A stretch of 64,000 nucleotides of DNA from Bacteroidota bacterium (GTDB taxonomy: Bacteria; Bacteroidota; Bacteroidia; Cytophagales; Cyclobacteriaceae): assembly GCA_018267275.1 (NCBI GenBank), contig JAFDYV010000004.1, positions 496,001-560,000 of the forward strand, in the 5' to 3' direction. Shown in pieces: positions 28,189 through 37,217 of the stretch (positions within the stretch are counted from its first letter, which is position 1; each line of letters begins with the position of its first letter). A program made the position numbers and the translations under genes. The notes beneath the pieces were generated by a model. It worked only from the letters and a program-made list of their open reading frames with translations, had not been told where the DNA came from and did not search any database.

Positions 28189-28748
28189 TCAAAAAGTTTC
28201 TTCAGCGGACATTCGCATAAAACATTCCAACGGTGGCCATCATGTTTTAGCAATGCGATGGTGTGCAAGCAAAATTTTTGATTGAATGGCATAATTGAAA
28301 ATTTCTGCCAGGCTTCATCAAACATTCGTTTCTTCAAGTCCCTAAACGCAATGGTAATGTGCGGGTGAAAAGGTTGCTCGCGATAATTGGCATTCAACAG
28401 GTTAAATTCCGAACGGCAGAACCTTACAAGCTGCTGCTGAAGATTGGTTAGCGCGTTATTTTTATCAACGGCAACAAAGATTACCCGCGGGGCGAAACAA
28501 GAGAACCCCGACAGCGACAACTCGAAATTTGTTTGTGTTTGACAAAATACGGTTAGCCGTTCAATCAGACGATTTTCATTCTTTTCTTTCCACAGAAACG
28601 GCATATGAAGTGTAACATGAGGTGGAGAACGCAGCGCACCCTTTGTTCCATATTTTTCAAAGCAATATTCCTTGAGTTGATGTAACTCTTGATAAACAGG
28701 CTCGGGTGGCACGATGGCAATGAAATACCGTCCTAAGGCTTTTTCCAT
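28185..28748 (-). CDS. 2'-5' RNA ligase family (LigT-like, 2H phosphoesterase) protein
   Basis: A 187-residue protein with the two HxT/S signature motifs of the 2H phosphoesterase superfamily: HVTLHMPF near residue 44 and HPHITIAF near residue 132. Members act as 2'-5' RNA ligases or, more often, as cyclic phosphodiesterases (ThpR-like) on RNA ends. Length is usual for the family. The start overlaps the end of the upstream TPR protein gene by 16 bases, so they are one transcript. Confidence 0.9.
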   Translation of the reverse strand: MEKALGRYFIAIVPPEPVYQELHQLKEYCFEKYGTKGALRSPPHVTLHMPFLWKEKNENRLIERLTVFCQTQTNFELSLSGFSCFAPRVIFVAVDKNNALTNLQQQLVRFCRSEFNLLNANYREQPFHPHITIAFRDLKKRMFDEAWQKFSIMPFNQKFCLHTIALLKHDGHRWNVLCECPLKKLFD

Positions 28749-29581
28749 TTTAACGCCAGTTGCCGGTAGGTTGTTGATTTATTTGGTCGTAGCTCAGCGA
28801 GCCGCTCGTATACATCAACTAAAGTGCTGTCTTGTTGAAGAGCCTCTTCGTAATACCGCACGGCATCGTTGATATTTGATTTTTTCGCATGTACTTCCCC
28901 CAGGTTAACTGCAAGCGCTGTATCAGGCACACCTTGCTGGTAGGCAAATTCAAGGCAGATGAGCGCAGAGTCATAGTTTTGAATGCTCAGGTAGTTATCG
29001 CCAAGCAAATAATTGGCATAGCCATAGGTGGGGTGGTAGGACAGGCAAGCATGGCAAAGCTTGATTGACCGCTGATAGTCTTGCTGCGAATAATAGCTAA
29101 GTGCTTTGTTGTAAAGAGCGTATTTGTTTTGGCCATCAATTGCGAGGGCTTCGTCATAGAGGCGCCTGGCATCGTCATACTGCTGGCGTTTATGGAACAG
29201 AATTCCAGCATCAACCAACGAATCCGCCTTTGGATTCCGCAACTCTTCCGTAACGGTCTCTATGAAATCATAAGAATCTGATTGGATTGGAAAAACAAAT
29301 ACACCTACAAGGCTTAAACCCGCAATAAATATTACGGTGGCTATAATCCACACCTTCAGATTGATTGGTTCTGTCGAGCGCTCATGTTTGCTGTACTCTA
29401 CCTTTTGTTCCTTCCGCGGAGAAAAGTAAAATATCAAGAAGACGAGGTAAGTGATAGTCCCACTCAAAATCCAAAACACAAATGTTCCCAGTGGCGAAAG
29501 TAGGGCCAACAGAAATACCGCAACTAAACACCACCACTTAAGGCGTTTTATCAACCGTTCTTGGTTGGGCGATTCTTCCAT
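28733..29581 (-). CDS. Membrane-anchored TPR protein
   Basis: Start set at 29581 (MEESPNQERLIK); an upstream ATG at 29596 is possible. Two hydrophobic segments occur near residues 18-55 and a third near 75-98. The remainder faces one side of the membrane and holds about four tetratricopeptide repeats (ILFHKRQQYDDARRLYDEAL, ALSYYSQQDYQRSIKLC, GDNYLSIQNYDSALICLEFA, GEVHAKKSNINDAVRYYEEAL). TPRs are protein-binding scaffolds. A TAACTTTA box just before the ATG may be its -7 element. It is divergent from comF. Confidence 0.85.
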   Translation of the reverse strand: MEESPNQERLIKRLKWWCLVAVFLLALLSPLGTFVFWILSGTITYLVFLIFYFSPRKEQKVEYSKHERSTEPINLKVWIIATVIFIAGLSLVGVFVFPIQSDSYDFIETVTEELRNPKADSLVDAGILFHKRQQYDDARRLYDEALAIDGQNKYALYNKALSYYSQQDYQRSIKLCHACLSYHPTYGYANYLLGDNYLSIQNYDSALICLEFAYQQGVPDTALAVNLGEVHAKKSNINDAVRYYEEALQQDSTLVDVYERLAELRPNKSTTYRQLALKWKKP

Positions 29582-29630
29582 ATTTAAAGTTAGCAATATG
29601 CTGTATATTTATTATAGCAAACACCGCACA

Positions 29631-30320
29631 ATGAGAGAACTCGTTCTCGACTTTTTTTCATTGTTCTTCCCGAACTATTGTTTCGGCTGCAACCGCGCGT
29701 TATTAAAAGGCGAAGACACACTGTGTACCTTTTGCTTGATGGACTTGCCAAAAACAAATTATCATTTGATGGAAGAAAACCCCATCAAAAACAGATTAAG
29801 CGGGCGACTACCGGTGAAGCATGTTTGGGCATATCTCAAGTTTAGAAAAACGGGAATGGTGCAACATCTACTCCATCAGTTAAAATACAACAACCACCCC
29901 GAAGTAGGTGTAAAACTTGGTCGTGCGTATGGTTATGAGTTGTTGAAAGCCGGATATCAAAACGAGTTTGATTTGGTGGTGCCAGTGCCACTTCATCGTT
30001 CGCGCAGACAAAAGCGGGGGTACAATCAGAGCGCAAAGTTTGCTGAAGGTCTGTGTGAGGTATTTCAAATACCATTCGATGATTCAATTTCTGTGAGAAA
30101 AGTTGCCACAGACACGCAGACGAAAAAAACCAAGCTTCAACGGTGGGAAAATGTAGAGAGCGTTTTTGATCTACAAGACAGCACGAAAATTTCAGGCAAA
30201 AGAATACTACTGGTAGATGATGTGATCACCACGGGTGCCACGATAGAGGCATGTGGTCAGCATTTGATATCAAAAGGGTGTGCGGAGTTGAGCGTAGCTT
30301 GTTTGGCAGAGGCACAATAA
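29631..30320 (+). CDS. ComF family phosphoribosyltransferase-like protein
   Basis: Start chosen at ATG 29631 (MRELVLDFFSLFFPNYCFGC), where ComF proteins usually begin. The N-terminus contains a zinc-finger-like double CxxC (CFGC ... CTFC). The C-terminal half is a PRTase-type fold with VPLHRSRRQKRGYNQS and the PRPP-binding loop VLLVDDVITTGATI. ComF is needed for DNA uptake in Bacillus and Haemophilus; in Bacteroidota its role is less clear. Length (229 residues) is normal. A bidirectional terminator follows directly. Confidence 0.92.
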   Translation: MRELVLDFFSLFFPNYCFGCNRALLKGEDTLCTFCLMDLPKTNYHLMEENPIKNRLSGRLPVKHVWAYLKFRKTGMVQHLLHQLKYNNHPEVGVKLGRAYGYELLKAGYQNEFDLVVPVPLHRSRRQKRGYNQSAKFAEGLCEVFQIPFDDSISVRKVATDTQTKKTKLQRWENVESVFDLQDSTKISGKRILLVDDVITTGATIEACGQHLISKGCAELSVACLAEAQ

Positions 30321-30323
30321 AAA

Positions 30324-30347
30324 AGCCCCCCGATTGCTCAGGGGGCT
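30324..30347. terminator. Bidirectional intrinsic terminator between comF and gldJ
   Basis: AGCCCCC (30324-30330), ten-base loop, GGGGGCT (30341-30347). On the minus strand the stem is followed by a T-rich run (TTTTTTATTG), and on the plus strand by TCTGATATC, so it is stronger for gldJ. Confidence 0.7.
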
Positions 30348-30369
30348 TCTGATATCAAAATCTTCAATC

Positions 30370-31677
30370 TTAATAGTTAGAGCCCGCGCGAATCATTGCA
30401 CAACGGAAACCAATAGTAGCAGTCGCAGAGTCTTCATCCAAGAATCTTCTTGTACCAGGCGACATCCAATAGGCGACATCTTTCCATGAACCACCTTTGT
30501 ATACGCGAACTTTATCGGAAATAAGCGAGATAAAGCCTTGCGGATTTTTGGTATAATTAGCAACCTTAATTGTTTTTGAGGTACCATCCGGCAATGTGAT
30601 GGTTGAATCTCTCATCTCCTTCGCATATCGGTTACGGTAGTCTGAGTGGCTATCAATGAAGTCATCTCTACGAATAGGGTTCAAATCATCGAAGTCTTGG
30701 TGTGACAGCGGACGATAGACATCCATTACCCATTCGCTTACGTTACCCGCCATGTTATATAAACCATAATCATTGGGAGGGTATTCGTAGATATAAGATG
30801 TAATCAAGGCACCATCATTCAAGCGACCGGCAATACCACCGTAGTCACCGCGGCCTCTTTTAAAGTTTGCCAAGAAGTAACCCATTTGCTTGCCATAGGG
30901 ATTACGCAATGCATGGCCATCCCATGGATACAAGCGTTGGTGGGTTTGCATTTCTTCCAACCATTGCGTACCAATCAAAGCCTGTGCGGCATATTCCCAC
31001 TCAGCTTCTGTAGGCAAGCGGTAAGCGGGAATCGAATAACCAGATTCAATGGGTACGCGGCCTTGACCAGTCAATTGCTCAGGTACAGCTTCACCCGCTT
31101 TTTCCGCTAAGTCGGCATTTACTTTCGCGGTACGCCATTTTGCATAATCGTTTGCCTGTTTCCACTTTACACCAACTACCGGAAAGTATCTGAACCCAGC
31201 ATATCTTAAATAGTAGTCAACATATGGGTCATTGAAGGCTAATTTCGATCTCCAAACCAACGTATCGGGTAATGCAGCGCGATAAGCTTTGCCACCGTCC
31301 ACTTTGGTCGAGTCAGTGGTCAAATAATAAAGGTATTCTAAGTAGTGAATGTTGGCGATTTCAGTCTCATCCATATAAAATGAAGCCACAGATACAGTGC
31401 GTTCCACGTTGTCGCGGTACGACATCATATCCTCCTCAAAGGAACCCAAAACAGCACGACCACCCTCGATAAAGACCATATTGGGCGCATCTGGCTGTTC
31501 GTTGTACGGTTGAACTTCAAAACCTTCTGCCTTATCTCTGGTATACTTTAAACCAGTGGCGGTACTAACTGAACCGGGGTTTTGGGCTGTGGGCCTACCA
31601 CCGCTCTTCTTCAAAAAGCACGATGAGGTTAAAAATGACAGCGCAACTAGGAATAAAAAAGACTTCGAGTACTTCAT
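30370..31677 (-). CDS. gldJ: GldJ-type gliding motility lipoprotein (SUMF1/FGE-sulfatase domain)
   Basis: Start set at 31677 to give the lipoprotein signal MKYSKSFLFLVALSFLTSSC; the frame is open further upstream. After a short linker the protein forms an SUMF1/formylglycine-generating-like domain: MVFIEGGRAVLGSFEED, SFYMDETEIANIHYLEYLYYL, YRLPTEAEWEYAA, NMAGNVSEWVMDVY and the closing GGSWKDVAYWMSPGTRRF and IGFRCA. GldJ is an outer-membrane lipoprotein needed for gliding and, with GldK, for the type IX secretion system; it has no known enzyme activity. The gldKLMN genes are not nearby, which is usual. GldK is the main alternative identity. A TACTTTTA box (minus, 31695-31702) lies 17 bases upstream. 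Confidence 0.88.
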   Translation of the reverse strand: MKYSKSFLFLVALSFLTSSCFLKKSGGRPTAQNPGSVSTATGLKYTRDKAEGFEVQPYNEQPDAPNMVFIEGGRAVLGSFEEDMMSYRDNVERTVSVASFYMDETEIANIHYLEYLYYLTTDSTKVDGGKAYRAALPDTLVWRSKLAFNDPYVDYYLRYAGFRYFPVVGVKWKQANDYAKWRTAKVNADLAEKAGEAVPEQLTGQGRVPIESGYSIPAYRLPTEAEWEYAAQALIGTQWLEEMQTHQRLYPWDGHALRNPYGKQMGYFLANFKRGRGDYGGIAGRLNDGALITSYIYEYPPNDYGLYNMAGNVSEWVMDVYRPLSHQDFDDLNPIRRDDFIDSHSDYRNRYAKEMRDSTITLPDGTSKTIKVANYTKNPQGFISLISDKVRVYKGGSWKDVAYWMSPGTRRFLDEDSATATIGFRCAMIRAGSNY

Positions 31678-31948
31678 TTTCTTTTGGTTATGGATAAAAG
31701 TAACCGCTAATATAAAGAGATAAATGCATGTTTTCCAAAGCGTAATATTTTTTTGGTGAATCATTAAAAGAGGTAAAAATCCCCCTTTTGTTCAATAAAC
31801 GAGGCCATGCAGGCTTTATTGCAATGCCAATTTGGGATTTGCCGTTCCACGCACTCTGATTTTGCCCGGCCAAAACGCGTTTTTTCAAGCCAATTTGCAA
31901 TGGCATGGTTTTTCATTTCGTTATTCAAAAAGAAAAGAACTGTGCTGC

Positions 31949-32200
31949 ATGATTACGCTACAAGATTTTAGAACCGCCCCTTTTGAAAAGAAATGTGATG
32001 TGGTGATGGCTGACACCAACTTTATCGTTGCCCGCAAATTTGGCGATGCCAAGGTATATCTCTACCACACTGGCGAGTTTTATATAGAAGTCTACTATTC
32101 ACCCAAGTACAAAAAGGTATTGATGATCAATGCGTTTGATGATACAAAGGGGCTGGAGCCCTATGCCGAGGCAGTTTCTTTGGCCGAGTTGGGTCTTTGA
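31949..32200 (+). CDS. 83-residue protein of unknown function
   Basis: Start set at ATG 31949 (MITLQDFRTAPFEKKCD); upstream in-frame sequence to 31832 does not look coding. The protein is a compact alpha/beta domain of mixed composition with VYLYHTGEFYIEVYYSPKYKKV near the middle. I recall such proteins in Cytophagales but know no family name. Its last 40 bases overlap the 3' end of mfd on the other strand. The preceding gap to gldJ (31678-31948) holds only AT-rich sequence and the gldJ promoter region. Confidence 0.7.
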   Translation: MITLQDFRTAPFEKKCDVVMADTNFIVARKFGDAKVYLYHTGEFYIEVYYSPKYKKVLMINAFDDTKGLEPYAEAVSLAELGL

Positions 32201-35200
32201 TCAGTTAATGGGGCCAGTATGTCGATGCCTTGATCCACAGAGGTGATATTCTCTATGGTGAGCAGTAGTTTTGAACCCATTTCGCGCATACGGCATTTTT
32301 TGTTGTGGGTCTGCACAAAAGCCAAGACTTTACCGAATACCTCTGACTTAAAATACTGCTCTTTGTCTGAAACAAATTGAGCTTTGAGTTTTTCGTTCTT
32401 CAAACTTATCTTCTCAAAACCGAGCTCTTCACCGATCCAGCGTAAGCGTACGGAGTTGATGAGTTGCTCAACTGAATTGGGTAACGGCCCAAAGCGGTCT
32501 TTCAGCGAATTGGCAAACTTTTGAAGATCCTCTTCATTGCCTATGTTATCAAGCGAAGAATAAAGCTGCAACCGCTCGCTGGTATTGTTTACGTAATTAT
32601 CCGGTATCAAAATCTCCAGGTCTGTTTCAATCACGCAATCTTGCACAATCAACTTCGCCTTGGCCGTTAGCTCTTCGGCAAACAAATCGCGGAACTCGGT
32701 CTCTTTCAATTCTTGAATGGCATCGTCCAGTATTTTGTGATAGGTATCAAAACCCAAATCAGTGATAAAACCGCTTTGTTCGGCACCTAACAAGTTACCC
32801 GCTCCGCGAATATCCAAATCGCGCATGGCCACTTTGAAACCATCGCCCAAATCTGAAAATTCTTCAAGCGCAGCTAAACGTTTGCGGGAGTCAGACGACA
32901 ACACAGATGAGGGTGGTGTAAGTAAGTAACAAAATGCCTTTTTGTTAGAACGTCCCACACGTCCGCGCATCTGGTGCAAGTCGCTCAACCCAAACAAGTG
33001 GGCTTGGTTGATGATGATGGTATTGGCGTTGGGGATATCTAACCCCGATTCGATGATGTTGGTGGAGACGAGAACATCGTATTCACCTTCAATAAATTTT
33101 AACATTACTTTCTCGAGCTTATCGCCATCCATTTGGCCGTGGGCAATGCCGATGCGTGAATCGGGCACCAGTTTGAAAATAATGTTGGCGACCTGGTCAA
33201 TGTCGCTAATGCGGTTGTGTACAAAAAAAACCTGACCGCCCCTGCGCAGCTCGTGGCTCACTGCATCGCGAATGACTTCCTCGTTAAAAGTGTGCAGCTC
33301 GGTAGTTACCGGCTGCCGATTGGGCGGTGGCGTAGCAATGATGCTTAAGTCGCGGGCTCCCATCAACGAAAAATGCAAGGTGCGGGGAATGGGTGTAGCG
33401 GTAAGGGTGAGCACATCTACATTTACTTTCAGTTCTTTTAGTCGGTCCTTTACTTTTACTCCAAATTTTTGTTCTTCGTCAATCACCAATAGGCCTAGGT
33501 CCTTAAAGGCAACATCTTTGCTCACTACCCGGTGTGTGCCAATAATAATATTCACTTTCCCTTCACCCACTTCTTTGATGATCTGCTTGATTTCTTTGTC
33601 TGTCTTGAACCGCGACACATAGTCAATCTTCACAGGGAAGTTTGACAAGCGTTCGGAGAAAGTACGAAAATGCTGCATGGCCAAAATGGTGGTGGGTACC
33701 AACACCGCCACCTGCTTGCCTTTCGTAGCTGCTTTGAATGCCGCACGGATCGCCACTTCTGTTTTGCCAAACCCAACGTCTCCGCACACCAGGCGATCCA
33801 TTGGGTGCGGTTGCTGCATGTCTCGCTTTACATCTTCGGTTGCTTTCGCTTGGTCGGGTGTGTCCTCATAAATAAATGAAGACTCTAGCTCGGCTTGTAA
33901 AAAACCATCTTCTGCAAAAGCAAAACCGGGTGCTCCTTTCCGTTTGGCATACAAATCAATCAGTTCTTTGGCAATGTCTTTTACCTTCTTCTTAACCTTT
34001 GCTTTTTTGCTATCCCACTCGCCACTGCCCAATTTGCTAATGGCCGGAGCAGTCCCTTCTTTACCCGTGTACTTCGAAATTTTGTGGAGGGCATGGATGC
34101 TTACCGTCAAGATATCGTCATCGCGAAAGACAAGACGAATGGCTTCTTGTTCTTTGCCGTTCACTTCCTTTTTTTCTAGGCCGGCAAATTTGCCGATGCC
34201 ATAGTCGATGTGTGTGACAAAATCACCGGGCTGCATGGTTTGCAGTTCGCGGAAAGTAAGTGCTTTTGATTTTGAGAATTTTTCTTTGCTCCGGTAGCGG
34301 TGGTAGCGTTCAAAAATCTGGTGGTCGGTATAGCAAACGATTTTTAGTGTTGGGTCTACAAAACCTTGGCGCAGCGCGATGTTGAGCGTTTGAAATTTTA
34401 GTTCAGGATGAATTTCCGCAAATATCCCGTGTAAACGTTCTGCCTGCTTGGGTTGTTCTGCTGCAATCAAATTGACAAACCCTTGCTGTTGGTGCTCTAA
34501 CAGGTTGGATGCCAATAACTCGAAATTCTTATTGAACGAAGGCTGTGCAGATGATTTGAACTCAAAAGTTTTGTGTGGCGGAAAATAAAAGCGCGAACCG
34601 AATTCAATTCGGTTAGATCTTTCAATGTGACGCAAAAAGTCTTCTCCGCTGTCGAACAGCTGTGAGGGCTCTAATACCACCTTGGTACCACTTTCGCGGA
34701 GGATTTTATCGAAACTTTGGCTGGCTTTATTAAAACACTTATCGATGATATCGATGCTTAACGAAACATCTTTGATCCACAAACGGGATGATGGCGAAAT
34801 GAAATCGAAAAATGACTGACGCTCTTCTTGCACAAGGCGCGTTTGCACATTGGGCATCAAACTGATTTTTGATAACGTCTCTACCGACAACTGCGACCCA
34901 GGGTCAAACGTACGGATGCTATCCACCTCGTTGCCAAACAACTCGATACGAAACGGTAGCTCGTTGGCGAAAGAAAACACATCTATAATGCCACCGCGCA
35001 TGGCAAACTGCCCGGCCTCAAATACAAAATCAGTCTTTTCAAAACCGTATGTATGCAAAAACTCTTCAAGAAACTCGCGGTCAAGCTGCTCGCCTTTTGT
35101 TACCACAAATGTGTTTGACGCCAGCGACTTTTTGTTGATCACTTTTTCACACAAGGCTTCAGGGTAAGTAACAATGATATTGCCATCCGGGTGGCTGCTG

Positions 35201-35538
35201 AGTTGATTCAATACTTCGGCCCGCATCAGCACATTGGCATTCTCTACTTCATCATACTCATAAGGCCGTTTGTACGACATCGGAAAAAGGAAAATCTCTT
35301 TCTCCTGGAGAAGGTTTTGCAAATCATTCAGCAAAAAGGCCGCTTCTTCCTTATCGTGTGTAATTAACACATGGTTGGCTCGCACGCTTTTGTGCATGGC
35401 AGCCAACACCACGGCATCGAGGCTACCATGAAGGCCTTTAACTTGGATGGCTTGCGAATGGGACGTACGAATCCCTTCGGCCAGCGTTTGCATTAAACTG
35501 TCCGAGCGGTAGAGGGTAAGAAAATCTGCAGCCTTCAC
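32161..35538 (-). CDS. mfd: Transcription-repair coupling factor Mfd
   Basis: A 1125-residue protein with the full Mfd domain order: N-terminal UvrB-homology region (~1-330), CarD/RNA-polymerase-interacting domain (GDFVTHIDYGIGKF ... VSIHALHKISKY, ~450-530), RecG-like helicase motor with Walker A CGDVGFGKTE, Walker B DEEQ and motif VI QMRGRVGRS, and the C-terminal TRCF domain (~930-1090). Mfd removes RNA polymerase stalled at lesions and recruits UvrA. Length is normal for Bacteroidota. The gene stands alone; its 3' end overlaps a small convergent gene. Confidence 0.97.
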   Translation of the reverse strand: MKAADFLTLYRSDSLMQTLAEGIRTSHSQAIQVKGLHGSLDAVVLAAMHKSVRANHVLITHDKEEAAFLLNDLQNLLQEKEIFLFPMSYKRPYEYDEVENANVLMRAEVLNQLSSHPDGNIIVTYPEALCEKVINKKSLASNTFVVTKGEQLDREFLEEFLHTYGFEKTDFVFEAGQFAMRGGIIDVFSFANELPFRIELFGNEVDSIRTFDPGSQLSVETLSKISLMPNVQTRLVQEERQSFFDFISPSSRLWIKDVSLSIDIIDKCFNKASQSFDKILRESGTKVVLEPSQLFDSGEDFLRHIERSNRIEFGSRFYFPPHKTFEFKSSAQPSFNKNFELLASNLLEHQQQGFVNLIAAEQPKQAERLHGIFAEIHPELKFQTLNIALRQGFVDPTLKIVCYTDHQIFERYHRYRSKEKFSKSKALTFRELQTMQPGDFVTHIDYGIGKFAGLEKKEVNGKEQEAIRLVFRDDDILTVSIHALHKISKYTGKEGTAPAISKLGSGEWDSKKAKVKKKVKDIAKELIDLYAKRKGAPGFAFAEDGFLQAELESSFIYEDTPDQAKATEDVKRDMQQPHPMDRLVCGDVGFGKTEVAIRAAFKAATKGKQVAVLVPTTILAMQHFRTFSERLSNFPVKIDYVSRFKTDKEIKQIIKEVGEGKVNIIIGTHRVVSKDVAFKDLGLLVIDEEQKFGVKVKDRLKELKVNVDVLTLTATPIPRTLHFSLMGARDLSIIATPPPNRQPVTTELHTFNEEVIRDAVSHELRRGGQVFFVHNRISDIDQVANIIFKLVPDSRIGIAHGQMDGDKLEKVMLKFIEGEYDVLVSTNIIESGLDIPNANTIIINQAHLFGLSDLHQMRGRVGRSNKKAFCYLLTPPSSVLSSDSRKRLAALEEFSDLGDGFKVAMRDLDIRGAGNLLGAEQSGFITDLGFDTYHKILDDAIQELKETEFRDLFAEELTAKAKLIVQDCVIETDLEILIPDNYVNNTSERLQLYSSLDNIGNEEDLQKFANSLKDRFGPLPNSVEQLINSVRLRWIGEELGFEKISLKNEKLKAQFVSDKEQYFKSEVFGKVLAFVQTHNKKCRMREMGSKLLLTIENITSVDQGIDILAPLTDQRPNSAKETASA

Positions 35539-35550
35539 AAAAACGAGCCG

Positions 35551-35579
35551 CGAATATATCTAATTTGAAAATGACTCAA
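35551..35579 (-). promoter_or_regulatory. Promoter of mfd
   Basis: On the minus strand, TTG (35579-35577), 18 bases, then TATATTCG (35558-35551), 12 bases before the start codon. It matches the Bacteroidota pattern with TTCG in place of TTTG. Confidence 0.45.
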
Positions 35580-35663
35580 TTTGAAAACTTGAAAATTCTA
35601 CATCAGGTGCGTTCTGGACGTGTACCAGCCACTACTCATCAAAGAATTGACTAGTTTTGTTCC

Positions 35664-36986
35664 ATGAGACTTCTTTGGATAGCCGTTGGGGCGTTTTTGG
35701 TTGTATCATGTAACTACGAAGATAAAACGCAATCGTCATTTGAGCAGCTGCAAAATCAGATACTCAATACAAGCTGCGCCATTTCGGGTTGCCATCAGTC
35801 AAAGACCGACCCTTCTTTTTTACAGCATGGGTTAGTGCTAGAGGCATCTGTTGCGTACCAAAACCTCGTTAACCAAAAGCCGAAAAATGCAAGCGCACTT
35901 GCCGATAATCTTTTGCTTGTAAAACCCTCCAGCATCAACGAGAGTTTGCTATTTCATAAGCTGCAGTTCACAGAGCACCATAAGAGTGACTACGGCAACA
36001 TGATGCCGCTGGGATTGCCGCCTCTTTACCAAGGGCAAATTGAGTTTATTCGCCAGTGGATTGAGGCAGGCGCCCCCAAAGACGGAAACCCGGCAGATGA
36101 AAAATTGCTAAGCGATAAGACAATTGTTTTCCAGCCGTTCGAAGCATTGCCACCCCCCGCAGCCGGAAAAGGCGTGCAAGTGTCTATACCTGAATTTGAA
36201 GTGGCGCCTAATTTTGAAAGAGAGCTTTTTGTCTACAAGAAGATTGGCAACACACAGGATATTTATGTAAACCGTGTGGAGATAAAAATGCGAGCCAATA
36301 GTCACCATTTTTTGATGTACGATTTTAATTCGCAAATTCCTCCCTCGGTGATGCCGCAGTTGAATGTTGTGCGCGACCTGAGAAGCCCCGATGGCAGCAA
36401 CAACCTGTTCAACATGCTGCCGATGGCCTATCATACCTACGTTGCTGGCGCACAAACAATATATTCAGATTATCGGCTCCCCGAAAATGTGGTGTTTGTG
36501 ATACCCGCCAATGCCGCTTATGATTTTAATTCACACTATGTGAACAAATCAACAGTGCCCATCAAAGGTGAGGTGTCCATGAATTTGTATACAACTGATT
36601 ACACCGCTAATACCAAAGTGGCTCGGCCGATCAATTTCGGTAATCAGAGTTTAAGCCTGCCCCCCAAACAGCGCACCATCGTCACCAAAACGTTTACGTT
36701 TAACGCACCTGTTAAAATCATTTCTTTGACTTCGCATACCCACCAATTGGGCGAAAAATTTCTGATCAAAATCAATGGTGGATCACGCCATGGCGAAGTG
36801 GTTTATACCAGCACCGATTGGCACCATCCTGAAGTAATCAATTACACCACACCCATTGCCCTGAATATCGGTGAAGGCCTGACTTCAGAAATTACTTACA
36901 ACAATGTGAAGGATGTGGCCGTCAAATTTGGCTTGACCAGTGACGATGAGATGGGAATTATTTTTGGCTACTACATCGATAACTAG
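35664..36986 (+). CDS. Lipoprotein with cytochrome c motif and PHM-like copper monooxygenase domain
   Basis: Lipoprotein signal with Cys16 (FLVVSC). Residues 30-130 form a cytochrome c-like domain with CX4CH (Cys38-Cys43-His44, CAISGCH) and a likely distal methionine in GNMMPLG. Residues ~170-440 match copper type II ascorbate-dependent monooxygenases: His214-His215 (NSHHFLMYD) and His291 (NSHYVN) correspond to the CuH site of peptidylglycine hydroxylating monooxygenase (PHM), while His358-x-His360 (SHTHQLG) and Met430 (DDEMGIIFGYY) correspond to CuB. All six copper ligands are thus present. The cytochrome domain may replace ascorbate as electron donor. The substrate is unknown. A TAGTTTTG box lies four bases before the ATG. 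Confidence 0.8.
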   Translation: MRLLWIAVGAFLVVSCNYEDKTQSSFEQLQNQILNTSCAISGCHQSKTDPSFLQHGLVLEASVAYQNLVNQKPKNASALADNLLLVKPSSINESLLFHKLQFTEHHKSDYGNMMPLGLPPLYQGQIEFIRQWIEAGAPKDGNPADEKLLSDKTIVFQPFEALPPPAAGKGVQVSIPEFEVAPNFERELFVYKKIGNTQDIYVNRVEIKMRANSHHFLMYDFNSQIPPSVMPQLNVVRDLRSPDGSNNLFNMLPMAYHTYVAGAQTIYSDYRLPENVVFVIPANAAYDFNSHYVNKSTVPIKGEVSMNLYTTDYTANTKVARPINFGNQSLSLPPKQRTIVTKTFTFNAPVKIISLTSHTHQLGEKFLIKINGGSRHGEVVYTSTDWHHPEVINYTTPIALNIGEGLTSEITYNNVKDVAVKFGLTSDDEMGIIFGYYIDN

Positions 36987-37028
36987 TGCCACCGAGTAAT
37001 TTCCTTTAAAGTACGATATGATCTTTTG

Positions 37029-37217
37029 ATGTACCAGTTTCGATTACTCTGTTTGTTTGTTGGATGCGCAGCCAGTCTATTTTTGACGTTAGGTTTATTC
37101 AAACCGTGGCTTATGTTGTGGTGGGAAGATGTGCAAAACCGGATGAAAGTAATTAAACTTTATGGATCGATCGCTGCAGTGTTCTTTTTGATTTACTGGG
37201 TGCTCGGCATTATTTGA
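37029..37217 (+). CDS. Small two-helix membrane protein
   Basis: A 62-residue protein (MYQFRLLCLF...) with two hydrophobic segments (residues ~5-25 and ~45-60) around a short amphipathic Trp-rich loop (LMLWWEDVQNRMKVIKLYG). It lies 42 bases after the copper monooxygenase-like gene and may be co-transcribed. Its end overlaps the convergent methyltransferase gene by eight bases. I recall similar short membrane proteins across Cytophagales; none has a known function. Confidence 0.65.
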   Translation: MYQFRLLCLFVGCAASLFLTLGLFKPWLMLWWEDVQNRMKVIKLYGSIAAVFFLIYWVLGII

